Positions 14,030-22,915 of a stretch of DNA of 64,000 nt are shown here, in pieces. Each line of letters opens with the position of its first letter. Position 1 is the first letter of the stretch. The translations under genes and the position numbers were made by a program. The notes beneath the pieces are model-generated. The model was not told the DNA's origin. It saw nothing but the letters and a program-made list of their open reading frames with translations, and searched no databases. The stretch is from JBFEYJ01 sp041563315 (GTDB lineage Bacteria; Pseudomonadota; Gammaproteobacteria; Thiohalomonadales; Thiohalomonadaceae). Where the stretch lies: assembly GCA_041563315.1 (NCBI GenBank), contig JBFFNE010000003.1, forward strand, positions 1 through 64,000, given 5' to 3'.

Positions 14030-16858
14030 ATGAATGGTGGCCTGCATAGCGATGGGGAAAGGACACCCGAACTGCTATCGCTTTTCCTGAAAGATATTCC
14101 CTATGCCATTGCCGTTTTTGATACGGAAATGCGCTATGTCGCTTACAGCCAATGTTGGCTGGATGACTATCACCTTCCCCAGCAATCCCTCATCGGGCGC
14201 ACCCACTATGAGGTGTTCCCTGAAATCAACGACGAATGGAATCAGATACATCGGCGATGTCTTGCCGGTGAGATTCTGTCGCGGGTTGATGATCCTTTTG
14301 TTAGAGACGATGGACGAATCGACTATGTTACCTGGAAGATCATACCCAGAGAGGGTGACGATGGGAGTGTGGTTGGTATCGTCATGTATACCAAGGTTTC
14401 AACTCCCCAGGTCATTGCTGAGAAGACAAATAGGGAATACGAGCACGAATTACGCATCCTGCTTGAATCCACCAAAGCCGTTCCATGGCGCATGGATTAC
14501 CTGAGCGGAGAATTTACCTACATGGGTTCGCAGGTCGAGGAACTGCTCGGTTATCCGGCGAACTCATGGAAGAGCCTGGAAACCTGGGCCTCCCGCATCC
14601 ACCCGGAAGATCGTGAGAGTGCTGTCGCATTGTGTCAGGAAAAAGCAGCGGAAGGGTGTGATCACGATTTTGAGTACCGCACGATTTCCGCATCGGGTGA
14701 TACCGTCTGGCTTCGTGACGTTGTTTCCGTAACCAAGGACGAGCAGGGGAGTGTTATTGCCCTGGTCGGCCTGTTTTTGGATATCAGTGGACAAAAAGCA
14801 TCGGAAGAGTGCCTCCGTGCGAGCAAAACACAGTATCACTCGGTCATAGAAACTTCTGGTGACGGGTTTTGGCTGACCGACAGCCGGGGATTCATTCTCG
14901 AAACCAATGATGCCTATTCAAGGCTTTCGGGCTATAGCAAGGAAGATCTCGTGGGTATGCATGTCAGCGACCTCGATGCGCAGGAACAGTCGGAGGAGAC
15001 GGCTGAGCACATTGAAAAGATTATCCGTACAGGCAGCGATCTGTTTGAAACTACACATCGCAAGAAATCCGGCGAGATCTGGCATGTCGAAATCAGCACC
15101 AGCTTCACTTACTCATCCGGAGGTCTTTTCTTTGTCTTTTCCCGGGATATAACAGAACGCAAACGGACACAACAGGAACTGCGCCTAATCGCTGAAATAT
15201 TTGAGAATACGAGTGAAGGAATTGTGATTACTGACCCTGAGGGTGTCATCGTCAACGTCAACAATGCCTACTGTGCAATTACTGGCTACAGTGCAGAGGA
15301 AATGATTGGCGCAATGCCTAGTAAGATAAAATCAGACAGGCATGATAAGGGCTTTTACAAGGGAATGTGGAAGAGCATCACGGAAAACGGCTTTTGGGTT
15401 GGCGAGATCTGGGACCGGCGCAAGAGTGGCGAGGTATTTCCCAAGTGGCTTAGCATTAATGCCATTCATGACGAAAATGGTAAATTGAGCCACTATGTCG
15501 GCACCTTCTCCGATATCACTGTGTTGAAGGGGATCGAGCAAGAACTCGAGCAGATGGCCTACCACGATCCCCTGACCAAACTGCCCAATCGCGTTTTGTT
15601 CAAGGATCGCCTTGAAACGGAAATCGCACGGTGTAAGCGGTATGGTTATCAATGTGCCCTGCTGTTCCTTGATCTTGACCAATTCAAACTGGTCAATGAT
15701 ACGTTGGGCCACGCGGTCGGCGATGAGCTGTTGGTTAATGTGGCACACTGTATACAGAAGATGGTACGCGCTAATGACACTGTTGCCAGGATGGGTGGCG
15801 ATGAATTTACCATTTTGTTGACGAGGCTCAATAACACCGACGCGGCGGCAACTATGGCTCAAAGTGTTATTGATGAGCTGCTGAAGCCGATAAACCTTAT
15901 GAATGAAGAGATTCGGGTTGGGGGAAGTATTGGGATCGCTATTTATCCCGATGATGGGAAAGATTTCTCGACCCTGACACGCCATGCTGATGCCGCCATG
16001 TACGTGGTAAAATCAAGGGGTAGGGGACACTACCATTTTTATTCCGAGGATATGGAACGGAGTGCGCAGGAACATCTCAAGCTAAAGCGTGATCTTTACC
16101 ATGCCATTGAGCAGCAGCAGTTTTTCCTTGTTTTCCAGCCGCAGGTTGATGCCAACAACGGTCGTACGGTGCGTTGTGAAGCACTTATTCGCTGGCAACA
16201 CCCTGTGTGGGGCTTGGTGCCACCGGACAAGTTCATCCCTATCGCTGAAGACGGCGGCTTGATCTTGCCTATTGGTGACTGGGTAATTCGAGAGGTGTGC
16301 AAACAACTCCAATTATGGCAGGCGAACGATGTCGAAATACCGGCTGTCGCCATTAATCTCTCAGCGCGTCAGTTCAGACAGGATGGGCTGGTTGAGCGCA
16401 TTATCGCAATACTGGATGAGTATCAGGTGCCGGTCGAACTTATCGAGTTTGAGATCACCGAAACCGTGGCTATGGAGAATGCCGAGTCCACCATGAGGCG
16501 CCTTTCAGCTCTGGCAGCACGAGGTTTTTCTATCGCCATTGATGACTTTGGTGCCGGCTATTCATCACTAAGTTATCTCAAGACCTTTCAGGTCAACAAG
16601 CTCAAACTGGACCGCTCCTTCGTCAGGGATATTCCAGACGACGGAAATGATGCGGCGATCTCATCGGCAGTGATTCAGATGGCCAATAGCCTCGGACTCG
16701 AGGTGGTGGCCGAGGGGGTAGAAACTGGAGAGCAGAGGGACTTTTTGCTTTCTCAGGGGTGCCGTATTATGCAGGGGTATCTTTTTAGCAAGCCGCTCTC
16801 TGCAGATGATTATACGGAACACTTTACTCGGCAATGCCGTGCGCGAGAGATTTCCTGA
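14030..16858 (+). CDS. PAS-GGDEF-EAL cyclic-di-GMP signalling protein
   Basis: A 942-residue soluble protein. Four PAS-type units occupy about residues 15-510 (for example FDTEMRYVAYS, YSGEDL-like YSKEDLVGMHVSDL, and ITGYSAEEMIGAMP). The GGDEF domain has an intact MGGDEFTILL motif near residue 588, and the EAL domain has CEALIRWQHP near residue 715 and IDDFGAGYSSLSYL near 840, so both cyclase and phosphodiesterase sites look complete. No membrane segment is seen. The PAS units could bind haem, flavin or another ligand; this is not readable. It stands alone behind nifM. Confidence 0.93.
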   Translation: MNGGLHSDGERTPELLSLFLKDIPYAIAVFDTEMRYVAYSQCWLDDYHLPQQSLIGRTHYEVFPEINDEWNQIHRRCLAGEILSRVDDPFVRDDGRIDYVTWKIIPREGDDGSVVGIVMYTKVSTPQVIAEKTNREYEHELRILLESTKAVPWRMDYLSGEFTYMGSQVEELLGYPANSWKSLETWASRIHPEDRESAVALCQEKAAEGCDHDFEYRTISASGDTVWLRDVVSVTKDEQGSVIALVGLFLDISGQKASEECLRASKTQYHSVIETSGDGFWLTDSRGFILETNDAYSRLSGYSKEDLVGMHVSDLDAQEQSEETAEHIEKIIRTGSDLFETTHRKKSGEIWHVEISTSFTYSSGGLFFVFSRDITERKRTQQELRLIAEIFENTSEGIVITDPEGVIVNVNNAYCAITGYSAEEMIGAMPSKIKSDRHDKGFYKGMWKSITENGFWVGEIWDRRKSGEVFPKWLSINAIHDENGKLSHYVGTFSDITVLKGIEQELEQMAYHDPLTKLPNRVLFKDRLETEIARCKRYGYQCALLFLDLDQFKLVNDTLGHAVGDELLVNVAHCIQKMVRANDTVARMGGDEFTILLTRLNNTDAAATMAQSVIDELLKPINLMNEEIRVGGSIGIAIYPDDGKDFSTLTRHADAAMYVVKSRGRGHYHFYSEDMERSAQEHLKLKRDLYHAIEQQQFFLVFQPQVDANNGRTVRCEALIRWQHPVWGLVPPDKFIPIAEDGGLILPIGDWVIREVCKQLQLWQANDVEIPAVAINLSARQFRQDGLVERIIAILDEYQVPVELIEFEITETVAMENAESTMRRLSALAARGFSIAIDDFGAGYSSLSYLKTFQVNKLKLDRSFVRDIPDDGNDAAISSAVIQMANSLGLEVVAEGVETGEQRDFLLSQGCRIMQGYLFSKPLSADDYTEHFTRQCRAREIS

Positions 16859-17159
16859 ACAGCCGCTGTTCGACTGACGACAGTCTGCTGGTTGGTGTCC
16901 GCTGGGAGAGATGGTCTCTTGAACCACCTTTTCCAAGGATGGAGGAATGGAAGGAGGTTGCTTCCATAATTACCTGGTTAGCCAAATTTTCCCTGCGCTA
17001 AAGTTTGACCGACGCACTTTTCCGATATGCGGGGACGGTTTAAGTGAGCTTTCTCCTCACACTGCCATCTTTCCTCGGTTCGGCATACAATGGCCTCAAT
17101 CTTACTGCTCGTATTATGCAGGCGGGCAGGCCGCTAAATCTTCATCCAGTGAGTTATCC
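16859..17159. other. Intergenic region before glutamate dehydrogenase
   Basis: Three hundred bases with no convincing gene. An in-frame extension of the dehydrogenase runs back to 16947, but its residues do not resemble the family and it lacks a good binding site, so it is treated as leader. Confidence 0.4.
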
Positions 17160-18596
17160 ATGCCAGACAATAAACAAGAGAGCATGTCCTTCCGTGAGGG
17201 TGTCGACCGGATGGTCGACCGTGCCACCATCGCTGCCGGGCTGGACCCCAATACGGCCAGTATTATCAAGGCAAGCAGTGCGGTACTGCAGATCCGCTTT
17301 CCAGTGAAGGTGCACGGCGGTGTTGAGGTATTCACCGGTTGGTGGTCGGTGCACAGTACCCACCGTCTGCCGGCCAAGGGGGGGCTGCGTTTCGCACCGC
17401 ACGTCAATCAGGACGAGACCGAGGCGCTCTCGGCGCTGATGAGTTATAAGTGCGCACTGGCAGATGTCCCCTTCGGCGGGGCCAAGGGCGGCCTGATGAT
17501 CGAGCCGGGAAAATACAGTGTGGATGAGCTGCGTGAGATCACCCGTCACTTCGCCCAGGAGCTGGCGCGTCGCGGTTTTCTTGATCCGGCAACCAATGTA
17601 CCGGCCCCGGACATGGGCACATCATCGAGGGAGATGGCTTGGATTGCCGATACGTACAAGACCCTGTACCCGGAGGATGTCAATCAGGATGCCTGTGTTA
17701 CTGGGAAACCGGTGAATCGCGGTGGCATCCCAGGGCGCACCGAGGCCACTGGCAAGGGGGTACAGTTTGCCATTCAGGAGTTCTTTCGCCATCCGGATGA
17801 ACAGGAGAAAGCGGGCCTGGCCGACGGCCTGAGCGGGCAGCGGGTGGTGATCCAGGGACTGGGCAATGTCGGTTATCACAGTGCCAAGTTCCTTGCCGAG
17901 GAGGATGGTTGCAAGATCATTGCGATCATCGAGCGCGACGGGGTGGTGGTGAATGAGGAGGGACTGAACGTCCACGATGTACGACAGTATCTGGTGGAAA
18001 ACGGTTGTCTGAAAGGTTTTCCCAGTGGACACTTCAGCGATAACGGTCCTGAGGCCCTGGAGATGGAGTGCGATATTCTCATACCCGCTGCCCTGGAGTC
18101 GCAGATCCATGCGGGTAATGCGATGCGCATTCAGGCCAAACTCATTGTCGAAGCGGCCAATGGTCCGGTCACTTATGAGGCGGATGAGATCCTGCGCCGT
18201 CGCGGCATCATCATGCTGCCCGATGTCTGGGTCAACGCCGGCGGGGTAACCGTCTCCTATTTTGAGTGGACTCGTAACCTCTCGCATATGCGTTTCGGTC
18301 GTCTGCAACGGCGTTTCGATGAACTACGTGGCATGAGTTATGCCTCCGCGCTGGAGCAGATGACCGGCAAAGAGATGCCCGGCAAGCTGCGGTTCGACTT
18401 CGTGCGCGGCGCCACCGAACTCGACCTGGTGCGCTCGGGACTCGATGACACCATGCGTGCCGCTTTTGCTGACATTCGCGACACGATGAAGCGCAATCCC
18501 GAGATCCACGACTACCGTACGGCCGCTTTTGTCATTGCCATTCGCAAGCTTGCGCATTCCTATTTCGATCTTGGCCTGGTCGATGCGGTGGAGTAG
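17160..18596 (+). CDS. Glu/Leu/Phe/Val-type glutamate dehydrogenase
   Basis: A 478-residue cytoplasmic enzyme that interconverts glutamate with 2-oxoglutarate and ammonia. Family marks are KGGLRFAPHVNQDETEALS with the substrate lysine, the active-site segment PFGGAKGGLMI, and the Rossmann motif VVIQGLGNVGYHSA (about residue 224). The length and the absence of a long insert fit the hexameric GudB/GDH2-short class. The ATG at 17160 begins MPDNKQESMSF, where family similarity begins. It may help handle fixed ammonia. Confidence 0.92.
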   Translation: MPDNKQESMSFREGVDRMVDRATIAAGLDPNTASIIKASSAVLQIRFPVKVHGGVEVFTGWWSVHSTHRLPAKGGLRFAPHVNQDETEALSALMSYKCALADVPFGGAKGGLMIEPGKYSVDELREITRHFAQELARRGFLDPATNVPAPDMGTSSREMAWIADTYKTLYPEDVNQDACVTGKPVNRGGIPGRTEATGKGVQFAIQEFFRHPDEQEKAGLADGLSGQRVVIQGLGNVGYHSAKFLAEEDGCKIIAIIERDGVVVNEEGLNVHDVRQYLVENGCLKGFPSGHFSDNGPEALEMECDILIPAALESQIHAGNAMRIQAKLIVEAANGPVTYEADEILRRRGIIMLPDVWVNAGGVTVSYFEWTRNLSHMRFGRLQRRFDELRGMSYASALEQMTGKEMPGKLRFDFVRGATELDLVRSGLDDTMRAAFADIRDTMKRNPEIHDYRTAAFVIAIRKLAHSYFDLGLVDAVE

Positions 18597-18599
18597 GGC

Positions 18600-18775
18600 A
18601 TGGGCAAGCGACGCCTTGTCGGTCTGTTCCTTGGGCCGCTACTGTTCCTGCCGCTTCTGTTACTGCCACAACCCGAGGGGATGAATCCGAGGGCACAGGC
18701 GGTCGCGGCGGCCACCTTGCTGATGGCCACCTGATGGAGCAGCGAGCGATTCCCATTGCCGTGGTTACCAGTACC
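18600..18775 (+). pseudogene. Remnant of an SLC13-type anion transporter (N-terminus only)
   Basis: Three bases after the dehydrogenase stop a frame opens with MGKRRLVGLFLGPLLFLPLL, then LLLPQPEGMNPRAQAVAAAT and LLMAT, which is the usual beginning of DASS/SLC13 sodium:dicarboxylate or sulfate symporters. It then hits TGA (18732-18734) where the family has the first of two tryptophans. The next frame continues with AIPIAVVTST, the expected WWITEAIPIAVT-like text, so a nonsense change and a one-base loss can both be seen. Nothing of the remaining twelve membrane segments follows. Confidence 0.75.
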
Positions 18776-18816
18776 GGCGCATCGGCCAGCCATACCGCCT
18801 CCCGGCGACGATCGCC

Positions 18817-19025
18817 CTAGAGCCGTTTTGTCAACCGGTGTCCATGTGGCACGTAACGGTAGACGCCAGGCGGCAAACCGTCGACGGTACCGACAATCAC
18901 ATCCACTTCCAACGGATAGAGGACACTGGCGAAGGGGGGGCGCAAACCCCGGGCGTGCGGATGCTTTCACCCGGTTCGGCGTGGCCCGCTTGAAGCCAGA
19001 GAAAGGAGGTTATCAGCAAGGGTAC
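18817..19025 (-). pseudogene. Remnant of a SagB-type nitroreductase-like oxidoreductase
   Basis: On the minus strand a short frame reads PFASVLYPLEVDVIVG then TVDGLPPGVYRYVPHGHRL before TAG at 18817-18819. This is the conserved APSAGALYPLEVYVV..G.V.GLPPGVYRY core of SagB/McbC-like FMN oxidoreductases. Upstream pieces (FLWLQAGHAEPGESIRTPG) lie in another frame, with a run of seven G/C at 18934-18940 as the likely frameshift. The gene is clearly broken and lacks both ends. Confidence 0.65.
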
Positions 19026-19184
19026 CTCTCGTCTTATGCCATGGCGTAGAGCCTGATGCAGGGAGTGAAGGATGTTCATTGCCGCTGCTCCAGGACATGT
19101 TCTCTTTCCATCTCCAAGAATATAATACGCAGGTTCGTTTTGGCGCTGCCAAAGCAACATTGTGTCGTGGATTCCCGGATGGCT

Positions 19185-21080
19185 TTATCCTCTGTCAGAC
19201 GGAGGGCTTATCTCGGGCTTGGGGGAGAGGCAGGCTTCGATCTGCTCGCGGTGCAAAGTCTCCTTCTCCTCCAGAGTGGTGATCAGCCGTCCCATTGCCT
19301 CGCCCCGTTGGTCGATGATCTTGCTGGCGCGTTCTTCGGCGTAGGTCAGCAGGGTACGGACGGCCTTGTCGACGGCTCGGGCGGAACTTTCACTGAAATG
19401 GCGCGGCTGGGCGATCTCCCTGCCAAGAAAGGGGTGTTCCTCGCTCTGGCGCAGGTCTACCGGCCCGATCGCCGCAGACATCCCCCAGCGGGCCACCATG
19501 GCGCGGGCCAAGTTGGTGGCCTGGCGAATATCGTCATCGGCCCCGGAGCTGACAGTGCCGAGCAGGTGCTTTTCAGCAGCCCGCCCGCCCAGCATCACCG
19601 CAAGGCGATCGCGCAGATACTCCTCGGGCAAGGTATGACGTTCCTCTTCGGGCAATTGCTGGGTACCACCCAGACTGTGCCCACGGGGAATGATGGTGAC
19701 CTTGTAGAGTGGGTCGGTGTGGGGCAGAAAATAGGCCACGAGGGTATGGCCAGCCTCGTGGACGGCGAGGCGATGGCGTTCCTCGGGCTGGATCGCCAGA
19801 CTGCGTACGCCGCCAAGAAGAAGTTTGTCACGGGCTTCTTCGAAATGCTTCATCATCACCTGTTCATGGTTTTCCCGGGCGGCGATCATCGCTGCTTCGT
19901 TGACCAGGTTTTTCAGGTCCGCCCCGGAGAAGCCCGGTGTGCCGCCGGCTAGCTGTTCCAGAACCACATCGGAGGCCATCGGGACTTTACGCGTATGGAC
20001 CTGAAGGATCGCCGCGCGGTCTTTGCGATCGGGCAGGTCGAGGGTGACATGGCGGTCGAAGCGTCCGGGACGCAGCAGTGCCGGATCCAGCACATCGGGA
20101 CGGTTGGTGGCGGCGAGCACGAGCACCGCCTCATGGCCGACAAAGCCGTCCATCTCCGCCAGGATCTGGTTGAGGGTCTGTTCACGCTCATCGTGTCCCC
20201 CGCCCAATCCAGTCCCACGAGTACGGCCGACACTATCCAGTTCGTCGATAAAGATAATACTTGGCGCCTGTGTCTTGGCGGACTCAAACAGATGGCGTAC
20301 CCGCGCGGCGCCGACGCCAACAAATACCTCGATAAATTCCGAACCGGAGATACTGAAAAAAGGCACGCCAGCCTCACCGGCCAGTGCCTTGGCCATCAAG
20401 GTTTTGCCGGTTCCAGGCGGCCCCATTAGCAGCACCCCCTTGGGCGGCTCTGCACCGAGGCGCCTATAGAACTCAGGGCGGCGCAGGTAATCGACCAGCT
20501 CCGCGACTTCTCGTTTGGCATTTTCCTGTCCCGCGACATCGTCAAAAGTCTGCTTTGGGATCCGTACGGGTTTTCGCTCTGGCTGCAGAAAGCGCCTTAA
20601 CTCCCCTTGTCCACCCATCCCGCCGCCTAGTCCTCCACCCAGAGACCTGGAAGCACGACTCATCACCCAGAAATAAAACAGCAGCAGGAGCAGCCAGGGC
20701 ACGCTCAATAGTAATAGTGGCCACCAGGTTGCGTTTTTTGTGTCCTTGATATCGAGACGAACCTTGTGCCGTTCCAGCAGCGGCAACAGGTCGTCATCAC
20801 CGAACAGTGGTACTGTTGTGTGGAAACGTTTGCCTAGCTCACCCTGCGGACCGACCTCCTGTTGATGATGGAACTCGCCACTGACGGCGTAGCTCTCCAG
20901 CACAACATGGGCGACTTGCTCTGCAACGATCCGTTCCTTGAACTCGCTGTAGGGTATTGCATAAGACACCTCTTTTGGTGTCGTGAGGGAAAACACAAGG
21001 TACAGCAAGGCAAAAAACAGAAGAAAAATGATGATGCGCCACCATTGCTGAAGTGGCTTGTCTGTGGGCTGAAGATCCAT
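19185..21080 (-). CDS. FtsH-family membrane AAA metalloprotease (accessory copy)
   Basis: A 631-residue ATP-dependent protease of the inner membrane. Two membrane segments (about 14-31 and 120-139) frame a periplasmic part; the AAA module has Walker A GPPGTGKT (220-227), Walker B SIIFIDELDS (about 274) and an ATNRPDVLD second-region segment; the protease zinc site is HEAGH (441-445). A GGGLGGGMGGQG linker follows the second membrane segment. It degrades misfolded membrane and regulatory proteins. Its grouping with BON, Hsp20 and P-type ATPase genes suggests an additional stress copy rather than the essential ftsH beside rrmJ. Confidence 0.9.
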   Translation of the reverse strand: MDLQPTDKPLQQWWRIIIFLLFFALLYLVFSLTTPKEVSYAIPYSEFKERIVAEQVAHVVLESYAVSGEFHHQQEVGPQGELGKRFHTTVPLFGDDDLLPLLERHKVRLDIKDTKNATWWPLLLLSVPWLLLLLFYFWVMSRASRSLGGGLGGGMGGQGELRRFLQPERKPVRIPKQTFDDVAGQENAKREVAELVDYLRRPEFYRRLGAEPPKGVLLMGPPGTGKTLMAKALAGEAGVPFFSISGSEFIEVFVGVGAARVRHLFESAKTQAPSIIFIDELDSVGRTRGTGLGGGHDEREQTLNQILAEMDGFVGHEAVLVLAATNRPDVLDPALLRPGRFDRHVTLDLPDRKDRAAILQVHTRKVPMASDVVLEQLAGGTPGFSGADLKNLVNEAAMIAARENHEQVMMKHFEEARDKLLLGGVRSLAIQPEERHRLAVHEAGHTLVAYFLPHTDPLYKVTIIPRGHSLGGTQQLPEEERHTLPEEYLRDRLAVMLGGRAAEKHLLGTVSSGADDDIRQATNLARAMVARWGMSAAIGPVDLRQSEEHPFLGREIAQPRHFSESSARAVDKAVRTLLTYAEERASKIIDQRGEAMGRLITTLEEKETLHREQIEACLSPKPEISPPSDRG

Positions 21081-21357
21081 GTATGTCCCTCTGGCGTGCT
21101 CCTGCCAAAATTAAGTGTTTTTAAATCACGAGACACTTAGTTGCTATCGCCTGGGCAATTATTGAGTCACTCTTCCCCTTAGATGGCGGAGAGTTTAAGG
21201 GAGTACACCATCCTCCATTCAGCCCTGGCCGTATGACGGCCTGTCGGCGATATCCCTATAACCGAGACTCCCACGGCTCAATGAGTGATGGCTAACCTTC
21301 ATCTTCTTTGCAAAGGTCTATACTGGTATTTGTTAATTGTCAAAGAGATACGTGCCG

Positions 21358-22080
21358 ATGATCCCGTTGACTCCCGTAGAAATACTTGAACAGGTGCAAA
21401 CCGCCCTGCAGAAAGAAACGCGTTATGGGATTGGTCGCGTTCCGGTGCAGGTGGCACTGCACGAGGGGAAACTGGTGCTTCGTGGCACCTTCCCGGATAT
21501 TCGCGCCAAGCGACACGCGGTATATATTGCCCGCTTAATTGCACCGGGAATGGAAGTCCTCGATCAGTTGAATGTCGCCGCCGCCATACATGAAGAAGGG
21601 ACGTTGAGAAGTGAGGTGATCCGGGCGCTTTCAACAGAACCCGTGTTCAGGGAAGTCACATTGCGGTTACGTATGGATGGTAACGTCGAGGTAATTCGCG
21701 ATGGAGGGAGCGAGGCATATATCGAGGTCCAGGTCTCGGGAGGAACCGTGCAAATCAATGGGCAGGTTGACAGCCTCAGCCACCGGCGGCTCGCCGAGGT
21801 GTTGTGCTGGTGGAGTCTCGGCTGTGAGCGGGTGGATAATCTCATTGAGGTCATTCCCGCCGAAGCTGACAACGATGATGAGGTCAGTGATGCACTGCGC
21901 ATGACAATGGAAAAAGATCCGTTGGTCCATGCCGAACAGATTTCTATTGAAGTCCATAATGGTAGCGTCACTCTCCATGGTTATGTTCCCAGTCAGGAAG
22001 AGAAGCGCTTGGCAGAGCTTGATGCGTGGTATATCCCGGGTGTTTATGAGGTGGTCAATGATGTTCAGACACAGGTCTAG
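21358..22080 (+). CDS. BON-domain protein
   Basis: A 240-residue protein with BON-type repeats. The last is clear (VHAEQISIEVHNGSVTLHGYVPSQEEKRLAELDAW cut into SIEVHNGSVTLHGYV and EEKRLAELDA, residues about 190-225), and two weaker units precede it (VALHEGKLVLRGTFPD and IEVQVSGGTVQINGQVD). BON units bind phospholipid or occur in osmotically induced and secretin proteins. No signal peptide is visible, so it may be cytoplasmic. The ATG at 21358 was preferred to an upstream TTG. Confidence 0.72.
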   Translation: MIPLTPVEILEQVQTALQKETRYGIGRVPVQVALHEGKLVLRGTFPDIRAKRHAVYIARLIAPGMEVLDQLNVAAAIHEEGTLRSEVIRALSTEPVFREVTLRLRMDGNVEVIRDGGSEAYIEVQVSGGTVQINGQVDSLSHRRLAEVLCWWSLGCERVDNLIEVIPAEADNDDEVSDALRMTMEKDPLVHAEQISIEVHNGSVTLHGYVPSQEEKRLAELDAWYIPGVYEVVNDVQTQV

Positions 22081-22164
22081 CTTTAACGCCATGTTCGCAA
22101 AATTACCATCCTGTGCTACACATATGGGATAGTTTTAAACCGCATTTTTTAGAGGTGTTTACCG

Positions 22165-22677
22165 ATGGCTAAAGAGAGTAAAAAACAAGGCGAAGGCAAG
22201 GAGATACAATCCTCAACAGTGGTCACTCCGACACGGTCCATGAGTCCTTTCGAGGAGATGGATCGGTTGATGGAGAGCTTCTTTCCCCGTCAGTGGTTGC
22301 GACCATTCCGCTGGGACACGCCTAGCTGGTCAGAGCTTGGCGCCCCCCTGGAGATGCGGACGCCGCGTGTCGACATTATCGACCGTGACAACGACATTGT
22401 CGTCAAAGCGGAGGTCCCAGGCGTAAAGAAAGAGGACCTGGATGTTTCCATCACCGATACCACGGTCACCATCAAGGGGAGCAGCAGCCACGAGGAGAAG
22501 GAGGAAAAGGGTAATTACTACCGTTGCGAGATCTCCCGCGGCACTTTCAGTCGTACCGTGGCGCTGCCCTCCAATGTTGATACCGAAAAGGCCAAAGCCG
22601 TTTTTAATGATGGTATTCTTGAACTGACGATTCCCAAGGTGGAAAAAGCCAAGCGAAAAAGCATCACGGTACAATAG
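22165..22677 (+). CDS. Small heat-shock protein (Hsp20 family)
   Basis: A 170-residue chaperone with a central alpha-crystallin domain: PRVDIIDRDNDIVVKAEVPG begins it at about residue 68, DVSITDTTVTIKG and YYRCEISRGTFSRTVALP follow, and it ends with DGILELTIPKVEK and a conserved C-terminal tail. The N-terminal part carries an FEEMDRLMESFF helix. It binds unfolding proteins without ATP. It stands between the BON gene and the cation ATPase in a likely stress island. Confidence 0.94.
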   Translation: MAKESKKQGEGKEIQSSTVVTPTRSMSPFEEMDRLMESFFPRQWLRPFRWDTPSWSELGAPLEMRTPRVDIIDRDNDIVVKAEVPGVKKEDLDVSITDTTVTIKGSSSHEEKEEKGNYYRCEISRGTFSRTVALPSNVDTEKAKAVFNDGILELTIPKVEKAKRKSITVQ

Positions 22678-22915
22678 CCACTCTCAGCCCCCCCCGTATC
22701 TGCCGCATAACGTTCTGTTAAGTGGTCCGGTTTTTTGGCAGGTGTCCTACCCTGGCAATAGTCGCCTGGCGGACTCGACTCCTGTCACTTTTCTTCTGCT
22801 CCCCAGAGCGCGGAAAAGAATGTTGCCCGGATTATCTCACCCCACCGCTCGAAGTTTTAATTTCACGACTCAGATTTGCCTTTTTAGATAATGAAATTCG
22901 CGCTACGCTTGGCTA

